Assembly: GCF_001953885.1 (NCBI RefSeq)
Contig: NZ_MQUS01000017.1
Coordinates: 84,310-148,309, forward strand
Direction of reading: 5' to 3'
Origin: Streptomyces sp. IMTB 2501
Lineage (GTDB): Bacteria > Actinomycetota > Actinomycetes > Streptomycetales > Streptomycetaceae
DNA: 64,000 bases
The stretch's first letter is position 1. Every line of letters starts with the position of its first letter. A program made the translations under genes and the position numbers. The notes beneath the pieces are model-generated. The model did not search any database. It was not told the origin of the DNA and saw nothing but the letters and a program-made list of their open reading frames with translations. Positions 42,791-51,011 of this stretch are shown here, piece after piece.

Positions 42791-44620
42791 CTACTCCGCC
42801 TGCAGCACCAGCAGCGCGAGATCGTCCTCGGGCAGGCCGCCGCCGAAGTCGTGGACCAGGCGGCGGATCCTTTCGGCGATCAGCTCGGCGCTCAGGCCCG
42901 CGCAGCCGCACAGGGCCTGAGCCAGCCCGTCGCCGTCGTCGAACTGGCGGGAGCCGGAGCGGCGCTCGGTCACTCCGTCGGTGACGCACAGCAGGCTGTC
43001 GCCGGGCCGCAGGTCGATGGTCTCGCTGGTGTAGGTCTCGTCCTCGACCACACCGAGCAGGGTCTGCGGACCGGCGGCGGTGCGCACGGTGCCGTCAGGG
43101 CTGAGGACGAGAGGGAGCGGGTGGCCGGCGGAGGCGAGGGTGCAGCGGACGCCGCCGTCGTACGGGGTCAGCTCGCCATAGAGGAGGGACAGGAAGCGGG
43201 TCTGCGGGCCGTCTCCGGGGGCCACCGGGCGGCCGCCGGCGGCAACCAGGGCGCGGGCGGCCGCGTCGGCGGCCTCGGTGGCGTCGTCGAGGAGGAGCTG
43301 GTTGAGCCGGTCCAGGACGTCGGCGACCCGGTAGCCCTCGCGGGCGAGGAGGCGCAGCCAGGGCCGGGCGAGCCCGATCACGACCGCCGCCTCCGGGCCC
43401 TTGCCCTGGACGTCGCCGACGGCGAAGCACCAGCGGCCGTCGCCCGCCGGGAACAGGTCGTAGAAGTCGCCGCTGGGGCCACCCTTGTCGCAGGGCTCGT
43501 ACACGAGCGCGCTGCTCAGGCCGGGGATCTGGGCGACCGCGCCGGGCAGCAGGCCGCGCTGCAGGACGGCGCTGATGGTGGCCTGGCGGGCGTACTGGCG
43601 CGCGGCCCCGATGGCGAGCGCCACCCGGCGGCTGAGGTCCTCGACGAGCCCGGTGACCTCGTCGGGGAAGCAGGTGAGCCCGCACCGGCCGATGACCAGC
43701 GTGCCGAGCGGCCGGCCGCCCGCGATCAGCCGGTACGACAGCGCCGTGCCGTCGGCGCCCTCCGGGCCGAGCGCATGGCCGGGCCAGGGGTACGGCTCGG
43801 GGCCGGAGAGCAGCCCGTCGGGCGGACAGGGCGGCTCCTTCTCCAGGGCGCACCGCAGTTCCTCGATGCGGTTCTCACTGGCGTGCCAGACCCGGTCGGG
43901 GCCACCGCCGGCGCCGGCGCGCACGGTCGCCTCGTCCTCCAGCCACACCGCGCACCAGTCGGCGAGCCGGGGCACGAGGAGCTGGCCGGTCAGCGCGGTC
44001 ACCAGGTTCTCGTCCAGCTGTCCGGCGAGCAGGTCGGATGCCTCGGCGAGGAAGGACAGCGCGCCCCGGCCGAGCCAGTCCCGGTCGCCCACGGCGCGAT
44101 GCGGCTGCGGGGCCAGATCCTCGGCGACCTCCAGGGCCGCGTCCCGTGCGGGCGCCTCCGGGTCCTCGACGCCGCCCGGGGGCAGCCGCGCCCAGACCGT
44201 CTTGGCGCCGGTGCGGTAGGTGACGCCCCAGGACTCGGCGAGCGTGGTGACGAGCCGCAGGCCGCGCCCGTACTCGGGGGTGTCGTACGCGCCCTGGCCG
44301 CCGAGGGCATCGCGCGGCGCTCGGGAGGGATGCCGGTCGCAGACCTCCACGACGAACGCGCCGTCCTCCTCCAGCCGCCAGTCGACCTCCACGTCCGTAC
44401 CGGCGTGTACGACGGCATTGGTGACCAGCTCGCTGACGACGGCCATGGCGTCGTCGGCGAGCCGCGCCGAGACCCCGGGCGCCTCGGCCAGTGCGGCCCT
44501 CACCAGCGCACGGGCCGACCCGGGCGCGACGGGGCTCCCGGGCAGCGTGGTCCGCCCCCGCACTTCCCGGGTCCGGGCCGCCTCGGTCTCCCGTTGCGTG
44601 GGTATGGCCGCCATGTCCAT
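42791..44620 (-). CDS. ATP-binding anti-sigma-kinase-like/SpoIIE phosphatase fusion
   Basis: About 609 residues. The N-terminal HATPase_c domain of the RsbW/SpoIIAB type has AVVSELVTNAVVHAG and YGRGLRLV (about 55-130); a GAF-like sensor region follows (about 180-340), then a C-terminal PP2C/SpoIIE phosphatase with PSGDFYDLFP, VGDVQGKGPEA, LCVTDGVTE and LPEDDLALLVL. One protein could both phosphorylate and dephosphorylate an anti-anti-sigma factor, or sense and signal. The start is uncertain (ATG 44620, ATG 44614 or GTG 44647); none has a good ribosome site. No sigma factor lies nearby. Confidence 0.88.
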   Translation of the reverse strand: MDMAAIPTQRETEAARTREVRGRTTLPGSPVAPGSARALVRAALAEAPGVSARLADDAMAVVSELVTNAVVHAGTDVEVDWRLEEDGAFVVEVCDRHPSRAPRDALGGQGAYDTPEYGRGLRLVTTLAESWGVTYRTGAKTVWARLPPGGVEDPEAPARDAALEVAEDLAPQPHRAVGDRDWLGRGALSFLAEASDLLAGQLDENLVTALTGQLLVPRLADWCAVWLEDEATVRAGAGGGPDRVWHASENRIEELRCALEKEPPCPPDGLLSGPEPYPWPGHALGPEGADGTALSYRLIAGGRPLGTLVIGRCGLTCFPDEVTGLVEDLSRRVALAIGAARQYARQATISAVLQRGLLPGAVAQIPGLSSALVYEPCDKGGPSGDFYDLFPAGDGRWCFAVGDVQGKGPEAAVVIGLARPWLRLLAREGYRVADVLDRLNQLLLDDATEAADAAARALVAAGGRPVAPGDGPQTRFLSLLYGELTPYDGGVRCTLASAGHPLPLVLSPDGTVRTAAGPQTLLGVVEDETYTSETIDLRPGDSLLCVTDGVTERRSGSRQFDDGDGLAQALCGCAGLSAELIAERIRRLVHDFGGGLPEDDLALLVLQAE

Positions 44621-44710
44621 GCGGCCAGGGTGACAGGCCGGGGGCACCTATAAGCGCTGAGTCACTGAAGTGACCAGAAGACGGCCACTTTCGAGCGCCG
44701 CTGAGCACAA

Positions 44711-44770
44711 ATCCCCAAGGGGCGCGGGGAACTGCGCGAACGGCCACGACGAACCCGCAGCCGCCGGCAG
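44711..44770 (+). repeat. Intergenic hairpin repeat, copy 3
   Basis: Begins with CCCCAAGGGGCGCGGGG, followed by AACTGCGCGAACGGCCACGA and CCCGCAGCCG. Same family as 1951-1999 and 34517-34571. It lies between the SpoIIE-type gene start and the acyl-CoA ligase stop. Confidence 0.8.
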
Positions 44771-44796
44771 CCCCCAGCCGCCCCTTCGAAACCGCG

Positions 44797-46671
44797 TCAG
44801 GCCTCCCGTGTCCCGGCGTACATCTCATCGATGAGGTGCTTGTACTCCCGCTCGACCACGGGACGCTTCAGCTTCAGACTCGGCGTGATCTCCCCGTGCT
44901 CCACGTCCAGATCCCGCGGCAGCAGCCGGAACTTCTTGATGGTCTGCCACTTCTGCAGCCCCGCGTTGAGCTGCTGGACGTACCCGTCGACCATCTCCAC
45001 CGTCTGCGGCGCGGCGACGACGTCGGCGTACGACCGTCCCTCCAGCCCGTTCTCCTTCGCCCAGTCCAGGAGCGCGATCTCGTCCAGGGCGATGAGGGCG
45101 GTGCAGTAGTTCCGGTCGGCGCCGTGCACCAGGATGTTGGAGACGTACGGGCACACCCCCTTGAACTGGCCCTCGACCTCGGCCGGTGCGACGTACTTGC
45201 CGCCGGAGGTCTTGATGAGGTCCTTCTTGCGGTCGGTGATGCGCAGATAGCCGTCGGGCGACAGCTCGCCGATGTCGCCGGTGTGGAACCAGCCGTCGGA
45301 CTCCAGCACCTCGGAGGTCTTCTCGGGCAGCCCGTGGTAGCCCTCCATGATGCCGGGGCCGCGCAGCAGGATCTCGCCGTCGTCGGCGATGCGCACCTCC
45401 GTGCCGGGCAGCGGCTTGCCGACCGTGCCGGTGCGGTACGCCTCGCCGGGGTTGACGAAGGAGGCCGCGGAGGACTCGGTGAGGCCGTAGCCCTCCAGGA
45501 TGTGGATGCCGGCGCCGGCGAAGAAGTAGCCGATCTCCGGGGCGAGTGCCGAGGCGCCGGAGACGCAGGCGCGCAGCCGGCCGCCGAAGGCCTCGCGGAG
45601 CTTGCTGTAGACGAGGGTGTCGGCGACCTTGTGCTTGGCGGCCAGGCCGAACGGCACGGCGTGGTTGCCGGTGCGGCGGAAGTTGTCCTGGCTGACCTTG
45701 GCGTACTCGCGCGAGACCTCGGCGGCCCACTGGAAGATCTTGTACTTGGCCGGGCCGCCCTCGCGGGCCTTGGCGGCGACACCGTTGTAGACCTTCTCGA
45801 AGATGCGCGGCACGGCCGCCATGTACGTCGGCTGCACCACCGGAAGGTTCTCGATGATCTTGTCGACGCGGCCGTCGACGGCGGTGACGTGCCCGACCTC
45901 GATCTGCCCGGAGGTGAGGACCTTGCCGAAGACGTGCGCGAGCGGCAGCCACAGGTACTGCACGTCCTCGCCGGTGATCAGGCCGGTCGCGGCGATCGCC
46001 TTCGCCATGTACGCCCAGTTGTCGTGCGGCAGGCGCACGCCCTTGGGGCGACCGGTGGTGCCGGAGGTGTAGATGAGGGTGGCGAGCTGCTCCCGGGTGA
46101 TCGCGCCGACCCGCTCCTTGATCAGCTCGGGGTGCTTCTCCAGGTAGGCGGCGCCGCGCTGCTCCAGCTCCGCGAGGGTGGTCACCCAGTCGTTCGTCTC
46201 CACGCCGGCCGGGTCGATGGCGACGACCTTGATCAGCTCGGGCAGCTCGGCGCGCTTCTCGACGGCCTTGGCGACCTGGGCCGCGTCCTCGGCGATCAGC
46301 ACCCGGCTCTCCGAGTCGGAGAGGATGAAGGCCGACTCGTCCGCGTTGGTCTGCGGGTAGATGGTGGTCGTCGCGCCGCCGGCGCACATGATGCCGAGGT
46401 CGGCGAGGAGCCACTCGACGCGGGTGGAGGAGGCGAGCGCCACCCGCTGCTCCGGCTGCACGCCCAGTTCGACGAGCCCGGCCGCGATCGCGTACACCCG
46501 CTCGGCCGCCTGCGCCCAGCTGAGCGACTTCCAGTCGTCCGGGCCCTGGCCCGAGGCTGGCGGCACCGGATGGCGGTAGGCCTCGGCGTCCGGTGTGGCC
46601 GCCACGCGCTCCAGGAAGAGGGCCGCCACGGACGGCGGACGGTTCTCGATCAGGGTCTGTGTGTCGCTCAC
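44797..46671 (-). CDS. Long-chain acyl-CoA synthetase (AMP-forming)
   Basis: About 624 residues. The AMP-binding P-loop is IYTSGTTGRPKGV, with GYGLTESSAASF, GWFHTGDIGEL and DRKKDLIKTSGGKYVAP, the full ANL adenylate-forming set. It activates fatty acids as CoA esters. GTG 46671 is preferred: GGAGG sits 5-7 bases upstream, whereas the ATG at 46722 lacks one. A palindrome (46766-46775) about 95 bases upstream may be a TetR-type operator. Confidence 0.93.
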   Translation of the reverse strand: MSDTQTLIENRPPSVAALFLERVAATPDAEAYRHPVPPASGQGPDDWKSLSWAQAAERVYAIAAGLVELGVQPEQRVALASSTRVEWLLADLGIMCAGGATTTIYPQTNADESAFILSDSESRVLIAEDAAQVAKAVEKRAELPELIKVVAIDPAGVETNDWVTTLAELEQRGAAYLEKHPELIKERVGAITREQLATLIYTSGTTGRPKGVRLPHDNWAYMAKAIAATGLITGEDVQYLWLPLAHVFGKVLTSGQIEVGHVTAVDGRVDKIIENLPVVQPTYMAAVPRIFEKVYNGVAAKAREGGPAKYKIFQWAAEVSREYAKVSQDNFRRTGNHAVPFGLAAKHKVADTLVYSKLREAFGGRLRACVSGASALAPEIGYFFAGAGIHILEGYGLTESSAASFVNPGEAYRTGTVGKPLPGTEVRIADDGEILLRGPGIMEGYHGLPEKTSEVLESDGWFHTGDIGELSPDGYLRITDRKKDLIKTSGGKYVAPAEVEGQFKGVCPYVSNILVHGADRNYCTALIALDEIALLDWAKENGLEGRSYADVVAAPQTVEMVDGYVQQLNAGLQKWQTIKKFRLLPRDLDVEHGEITPSLKLKRPVVEREYKHLIDEMYAGTREA

Positions 46672-46765
46672 GACATCCTCCGGGGCCCGCGACGGTGCGG
46701 CTGTACTCGGTGCGGCTGGCATTGACTCACGGTGGGGGTTCGCGCTGCTGTATCGCTGTTGTTTA

Positions 46766-46775
46766 ACTCGCGAGT
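46766..46775 (-). promoter_or_regulatory. Palindrome upstream of acyl-CoA synthetase
   Basis: ACTCGCGAGT, a perfect 10-base palindrome within TTTAACTCGCGAGTAACTA. CGCG-centred palindromes like this are common TetR-family operators, including those of fatty-acid genes. The binding protein is not encoded nearby. Confidence 0.35.
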
Positions 46776-46881
46776 AACTATCGAGCAGGGATCAGAGTAA
46801 GCCGCGACCGGCCGCTGCGTAAGGGGCATCGGCCTGTCTGTTTCCTCGCGTGTTCCACGGAGAGCGACGCTACGCACGCGT

Positions 46882-46915
46882 AGGGGCCCGCCGCGCTTTC
46901 GCACGACAGGCCCCT
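46882..46915 (-). terminator. Hairpin downstream of lepA
   Basis: AGGGGCC and GGCCCCT arms 40 bases after the lepA stop. The loop itself holds a small GTGC-GAAA-GCGC stem. No strong U-run, which is common for Streptomyces terminators. A second small repeat, CTACGC-AC-GCGTAG (46870-46883), adjoins it. Confidence 0.45.
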
Positions 46916-46955
46916 GTGTGTCCGCTTTACGGACGTCACCCGCTGTTACCGCTGG

Positions 46956-48830
46956 TTACTTCTTGCCCTTGGCCGACCCCGCGCTGTCATCGCTCGACAG
47001 AACGGCGATGAAGGCTTCCTGCGGAACCTCCACGGAACCCACCATCTTCATCCGCTTCTTGCCTTCCTTCTGCTTCTCCAGCAGCTTCCGCTTACGGGAG
47101 ATGTCACCGCCGTAGCACTTGGCGAGGACGTCCTTGCGGATGGCGCGGATGGTCTCGCGGGCGATGACCCGGGAGCCGATGGCGGCCTGGACCGGCACCT
47201 CGAAGCTCTGCCTGGGGATCAGCTCCTTGAGCTTGGCGACGAGCCGCACGCCGTACGCGTACGCCTGGCCCCGGTGGGTGATCGCGGAGAACGCGTCCAC
47301 CTTGTCGCCGTGCAGCAGGATGTCGACCTTGACCAGGGAGCTGGTCTGCTCACCGGTGGGTTCGTAGTCCAGCGAGGCGTAGCCGCGGGTCTTGGACTTC
47401 AGCTGGTCGAAGAAGTCGAAGACGATCTCCGCGAGCGGCAGCGTGTAGCGGATCTCGACGCGGTCCTCCGAGAGGTAGTCCATGCCGAGCAGGGTGCCGC
47501 GCCGGGTCTGGCACAGCTCCATGATCGCGCCGATGAACTCGGTGGGCGCGAGGATCGTGGCCCGAACGACGGGCTCGTAGACCTCGTTGATCTTGCCCTC
47601 GGGGAACTCGCTCGGGTTGGTGACCGTGACCTCGCTGCCGTCCTCCATGATCACGCGGTAGACCACGTTGGGGGCGGTGGCGATCAGGTCGAGGCCGAAC
47701 TCGCGCTCCAGGCGCTCGCGGATCACGTCGAGGTGGAGCAGGCCCAGGAAGCCGACACGGAAGCCGAAGCCGAGGGCGGCGGAGGTCTCCGGCTCGTAGA
47801 CGAGCGCGGCGTCGTTGAGCTGCAGCTTGTCGAGGGCCTCGCGCAGCTCCGGGTAGTCGGAGCCGTCGAGCGGATACAGCCCGGAGAAGACCATGGGCTT
47901 CGGGTCCTTGTACCCGCCCAGCGCCTGTGTGGCCCCCTTCTGCTGGCTGGTGACGGTGTCACCGACCTTGGACTGGCGGACGTCCTTCACACCGGTGATG
48001 AGATAGCCCACCTCGCCGACGCCGAGGCCGTCGGCCGGCAGCATCTCGGGCGAGTTGACGCCGATCTCCAGCAGCTCGTGCGTGGCGCCGGTGGACATCA
48101 TCTTGATGCGCTCGCGCTTGTTGAGCTGGCCGTCGATGACACGGACGTACGTCACGACACCGCGGTAGGAGTCGTAGACCGAGTCGAAGATCATCGCGCG
48201 GGCGGGCGCGTCGGCGACCCCGACCGGGGCCGGGATCTCCTTGACGACCTTGTTCAGCAGCGCGTCGACGCCGAGACCGGTCTTGGCGGAGACCTTGAGC
48301 ACGTCGGAGGGATCGCAACCGACCAGGTTCGCCAGCTCCTCGGCGAACTTCTCCGGCTGGGCGGCCGGCAGGTCGATCTTGTTGAGCACGGGGATGATCG
48401 TGAGGTCGTTCTCCATCGCCAGGTAGAGGTTGGCGAGGGTCTGCGCCTCGATGCCCTGGGCGGCGTCGACGAGGAGGATGGTCCCCTCACAGGCGGCGAG
48501 CGACCGCGAGACCTCGTAGGTGAAGTCGACGTGCCCCGGGGTGTCGATCATGTTGAGGATGTGGGTCGTGCCCTGGTCGGGGCCCTCGGTGGGGGCCCAG
48601 GGCAGACGCACCGCCTGGGACTTGATCGTGATGCCGCGCTCGCGCTCGATGTCCATCCGGTCGAGGTACTGAGCACGCATCTGCCGCTGCTCGACCACAC
48701 CGGTCAACTGGAGCATCCGGTCGGCGAGCGTGGACTTGCCGTGGTCGATGTGCGCGATGATGCAGAAATTGCGGATCAGAGCCGGGGCGGTACGGCTCGG
48801 CTCGGGCACATGGTTAGGGGTCGCGGGCAC
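46956..48830 (-). CDS. lepA: Elongation factor 4 (LepA)
   Basis: 624-residue translational GTPase. G1 IAHIDHGKSTLADRM near residue 20, the switch region DIERERGITIKSQ, G3 DTPGHVDF and G4 NKIDLP are intact; the LepA-specific C-terminal domain is complete. I use GTG 48830 (protein start MPATPNHVPEPSR), the usual Streptomyces start, rather than ATG 48890. It is divergent from rpsT. Confidence 0.96.
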   Translation of the reverse strand: MPATPNHVPEPSRTAPALIRNFCIIAHIDHGKSTLADRMLQLTGVVEQRQMRAQYLDRMDIERERGITIKSQAVRLPWAPTEGPDQGTTHILNMIDTPGHVDFTYEVSRSLAACEGTILLVDAAQGIEAQTLANLYLAMENDLTIIPVLNKIDLPAAQPEKFAEELANLVGCDPSDVLKVSAKTGLGVDALLNKVVKEIPAPVGVADAPARAMIFDSVYDSYRGVVTYVRVIDGQLNKRERIKMMSTGATHELLEIGVNSPEMLPADGLGVGEVGYLITGVKDVRQSKVGDTVTSQQKGATQALGGYKDPKPMVFSGLYPLDGSDYPELREALDKLQLNDAALVYEPETSAALGFGFRVGFLGLLHLDVIRERLEREFGLDLIATAPNVVYRVIMEDGSEVTVTNPSEFPEGKINEVYEPVVRATILAPTEFIGAIMELCQTRRGTLLGMDYLSEDRVEIRYTLPLAEIVFDFFDQLKSKTRGYASLDYEPTGEQTSSLVKVDILLHGDKVDAFSAITHRGQAYAYGVRLVAKLKELIPRQSFEVPVQAAIGSRVIARETIRAIRKDVLAKCYGGDISRKRKLLEKQKEGKKRMKMVGSVEVPQEAFIAVLSSDDSAGSAKGKK

Positions 48831-48919
48831 GCAGGGTCCTGTCTCTTGAGGCGCCTTATGCCTCGGGTCGGATCGATACGTAGTCTCCATGGTCCCACGC
48901 GGAGGGACCGAGGACCGTT

Positions 48920-48949
48920 TTGGGCCGCTCGCAGGGCCACTGGTACTGT
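48920..48949 (+). promoter_or_regulatory. Possible rpsT promoter
   Basis: TTGGGC (48920-48925) and TACTGT (48944-48949) with an 18-base spacer, about 108 bases before the rpsT start. This would leave a leader of roughly 100 bases, where autoregulation of ribosomal-protein genes often acts. Confidence 0.4.
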
Positions 48950-49056
48950 AGATGGCTGTGCCTCATGCCCTCTCAGCGCGAGGCACGTCAGAGAAATTTT
49001 GGATCACCGGTACGGGACCCTCGCGGCCCCGCACCAGAACCTGAAAAGGCTCCTTC

Positions 49057-49323
49057 GTGGCGAACATCAAGTCCCAGATCAAGCGGATCAAGACCAACGA
49101 GAAGGCTCGGCTGCGCAACAAGGCCGTCAAGTCCTCCCTGAAGACCGCGGTCCGCAAGGCCCGTGAGGCCGTTGCCGCGGGTGACGTCGAGAAGGCCACC
49201 GCGCTGTCCCGCGAGGCCGCGCGTCAGCTCGACAAGGCCGTCTCGAAGGGCGTCATCCACAAGAACCAGGCCGCCAACAAGAAGTCGGCGCTTGCTTCCA
49301 AGGTCGCGTCCCTCAAGGGCTGA
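49057..49323 (+). CDS. rpsT: 30S ribosomal protein S20
   Basis: 88 residues, basic and helical, starting MANIKSQIKRIKTNEKAR from a GTG at 49057. AAAAGG lies upstream. It binds 16S rRNA in the small subunit. Monocistronic, followed by a series of hairpins and a terminator. Confidence 0.97.
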   Translation: MANIKSQIKRIKTNEKARLRNKAVKSSLKTAVRKAREAVAAGDVEKATALSREAARQLDKAVSKGVIHKNQAANKKSALASKVASLKG

Positions 49324-49357
49324 ACCCCCTTTCTGATCTGACCGCCGGAAGGACCCA

Positions 49358-49381
49358 GAGCGGGCCCTCTCTCATCCGCTC
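49358..49381 (+). other. Hairpin 1 downstream of rpsT
   Basis: GAGCGG, 12 bases, CCGCTC. First of three stem-loops between rpsT and holA; it may protect or end the rpsT transcript. Confidence 0.4.
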
Positions 49382-49395
49382 CCGTCCGGCACCCC

Positions 49396-49437
49396 GGATT
49401 CGCACGCGGCCTGCGTTCGCCACGCGGGTGCGAGTCC
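49396..49437 (+). other. Hairpin 2 downstream of rpsT
   Basis: GGATTCGCAC (49396-49405) pairs with GGTGCGAGTCC (49427-49437), with one G-U pair and a bulge. I considered a tRNA here and rejected it. Confidence 0.45.
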
Positions 49438-49453
49438 AAAAGCTCGAATCGAG

Positions 49454-49498
49454 AACCCCGGCACCTTGCCCTTCCCCAGGGCGGGTGGCGGGGTTTTT
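49454..49498 (+). terminator. Intrinsic terminator after rpsT
   Basis: An arm with AACCCCGGCACC and GCCC, a short loop, then GGGC and GGTGGCGGGG, ending in TTTTT. A good stem with a real T-run, the classic rho-independent form. It ends rpsT transcription before the convergent holA gene. Confidence 0.85.
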
Positions 49499-49546
49499 GG
49501 TTGCCTCTCGGGCCGGACGGTGTCCGGGGCAGAGCCCCGGGGACAC

Positions 49547-50536
49547 CTATCCGCGCCCGCGAGACCGAGCAGCCCGAGCGATCACCACAACGGCCTTCTC
49601 CAGGGCGTACTCGGGATCATCGCCCCCGCCCTTCACCCCGGCATCGGCCTCGGCAACAGCCCTGAGCGCCGCCGCCACCCCGTCCGGCGTCCACCCCCGC
49701 ATCTGCTGCCGCACCCGATCGATCTTCCACGGCGGCATCCCCAACTCCCGCGCCAGATCAGCCGGCCGTCCGCCCCGAGCAGACGACAGCTTCCCGATGG
49801 CCCGCACCCCCTGCGCCAGCGCACTGGTGATCATCACCGGCGCCACCCCGGTCGCCAGCGACCAGCGCAACGCCTCCAGTGCCTCCGCCGTACGCCCCTC
49901 CACGGCCCGGTCGGCGACCGTGAAGCTGGAGGCCTCCGCCCGCCCCGTGTAGTACCGCCCGACGACCGCCTCGTCGATCGTCCCCTCCACATCGGCGACC
50001 AGCTGGGAGACCGCCGAGGCCAGCTCCCGCAGCTCGCTGCCGATGGCGTCGCACAGCGCCTGGCACGCCTCGGGCGTGGCCGACCGCCCGAACGAGCGGA
50101 ACTCCCCCCGCACAAAGGCCAGCCGGTCCGCGGGCTTGGTCATCTTCGGGCAGGCCACCTCCCGCGCTCCCGCCTTGCGCGCGGCGTCCAGCAGCCCCTT
50201 GCCCTTGGCCCCGCCCGCGTGCAGCAGCACGAGCGTGATCTCCTCGGCGGGCGCCCCGACATACGCCTTCACGTCCTTGACCGTGTCGGCGGACAGGTCC
50301 TGCGCATTGCGTACGACCACGACTTTCCGCTCGGCGAAGAGCGAAGGACTGGTGAGCTCGGCGAGTGTGCCGGGCTGCAACTGGTCCGGGGTGAGGTCGC
50401 GTACGTCCGTGTCGGCGTCGGCGGCCTTGGCGGCGGCCACCACCTCCTGCACGGCACGGTCGAGCAGGAGGTCCTCCTGGCCCACGGCAAGCGTCACCGG
50501 GGCGAGAGGGTCGTCATTCGCAGTCTTCCTGGCCAT
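49547..50536 (-). CDS. holA: DNA polymerase III, delta subunit
   Basis: 329 residues matching the clamp-loader delta subunit: an N-terminal nucleotide-binding-like domain (VTLAVGQEDLLLDRAVQEVV), the LTSPSLFAERKVVVVRNA block and a C-terminal helical collar with MPPWKIDRVRQQMRGW. It opens the beta clamp. The ATG at 50536 begins MARKTANDD. Order lepA, rpsT, holA, comEC is typical for the genus. Confidence 0.93.
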   Translation of the reverse strand: MARKTANDDPLAPVTLAVGQEDLLLDRAVQEVVAAAKAADADTDVRDLTPDQLQPGTLAELTSPSLFAERKVVVVRNAQDLSADTVKDVKAYVGAPAEEITLVLLHAGGAKGKGLLDAARKAGAREVACPKMTKPADRLAFVRGEFRSFGRSATPEACQALCDAIGSELRELASAVSQLVADVEGTIDEAVVGRYYTGRAEASSFTVADRAVEGRTAEALEALRWSLATGVAPVMITSALAQGVRAIGKLSSARGGRPADLARELGMPPWKIDRVRQQMRGWTPDGVAAALRAVAEADAGVKGGGDDPEYALEKAVVVIARAARSRGRG

Positions 50537-50663
50537 CCCTCAAAGCATCCCACGCACCACTGACAATGGGCTCATGCGGCTGCGAGGGCCCGCACAGCCG
50601 CGGGCTCCGACAGAGCTGCGGGGCCGGCTCAGTGGGGGGAGGCACCCCTCCAGCGCGGGCCCT

Positions 50664-50705
50664 GTCACCGGTCACCGGTCACCGGTCACCGGTCACCGGT
50701 CACCC
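50664..50705. repeat. Tandem heptamer repeat (GTCACCG)x5 plus GTCACCC
   Basis: Six head-to-tail 7-base units, the first five identical, between holA and the small acidic-protein gene. Each overlap GGTCACC/GGTGACC is part-palindromic (GGTNACC). It may be a slippage-prone locus or a multi-site protein target; it ends 7 bases before the stop of the small gene. Confidence 0.85.
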
Positions 50706-50712
50706 GGCAGGA

Positions 50713-50958
50713 TCACGGCTCCTCCCGCCATCCGTCCCACTCCCCCACGAACTCGTCCAGCTCCGCCGGATCCAGCCGCTCGCCCTCGTCCCGCAGGACC
50801 ACCAGCCACTGCGCATCCTCGGCATCGTCCTCACCGGCCAGCGCGTCGCGGACCAGCTGGGGCTCCTCGTCCAGGCCGAACCGCTCCCCGAGCGCCTCGG
50901 CCGCCTCCTCGGCGGCATCCCGGTCGGGCAGCACCAGCACATGTCTCACATCGCTCAC
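50713..50958 (-). CDS. Small acidic conserved protein
   Basis: 81 residues starting from GTG 50958 (MSDVRHVLVLPDRDAAEEA), with GGAG upstream. Highly acidic (many Asp/Glu) with a ferredoxin-like or regulator-like alternation, ending EFVGEWDGWREEP. I do not recognise a named family, but similar short genes occur beside holA in relatives as far as I recall. The frame is open upstream into the N-acetyltransferase gene, which I treat as shadow. Confidence 0.7.
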   Translation of the reverse strand: MSDVRHVLVLPDRDAAEEAAEALGERFGLDEEPQLVRDALAGEDDAEDAQWLVVLRDEGERLDPAELDEFVGEWDGWREEP

Positions 50959-51011
50959 GGCCCCATTCTCCGGCACCGCGATCGGGGAGTGCGCGGGGCT
51001 CGGTGTCCCGG

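Noticed and set aside
47274..49166. A long plus-strand frame opposite lepA
   Set aside because: Antisense shadow of a strongly conserved gene; no domains.
49396..49437. Possible tRNA gene after rpsT
   Set aside because: The long stem looked like an acceptor arm, but no cloverleaf with D, anticodon and T arms (GTTCGA-type loop in place) can be drawn.
50664..50705. CRISPR-like repeats
   Set aside because: Units are 7 bases, contiguous and without spacers, and no cas gene is present.
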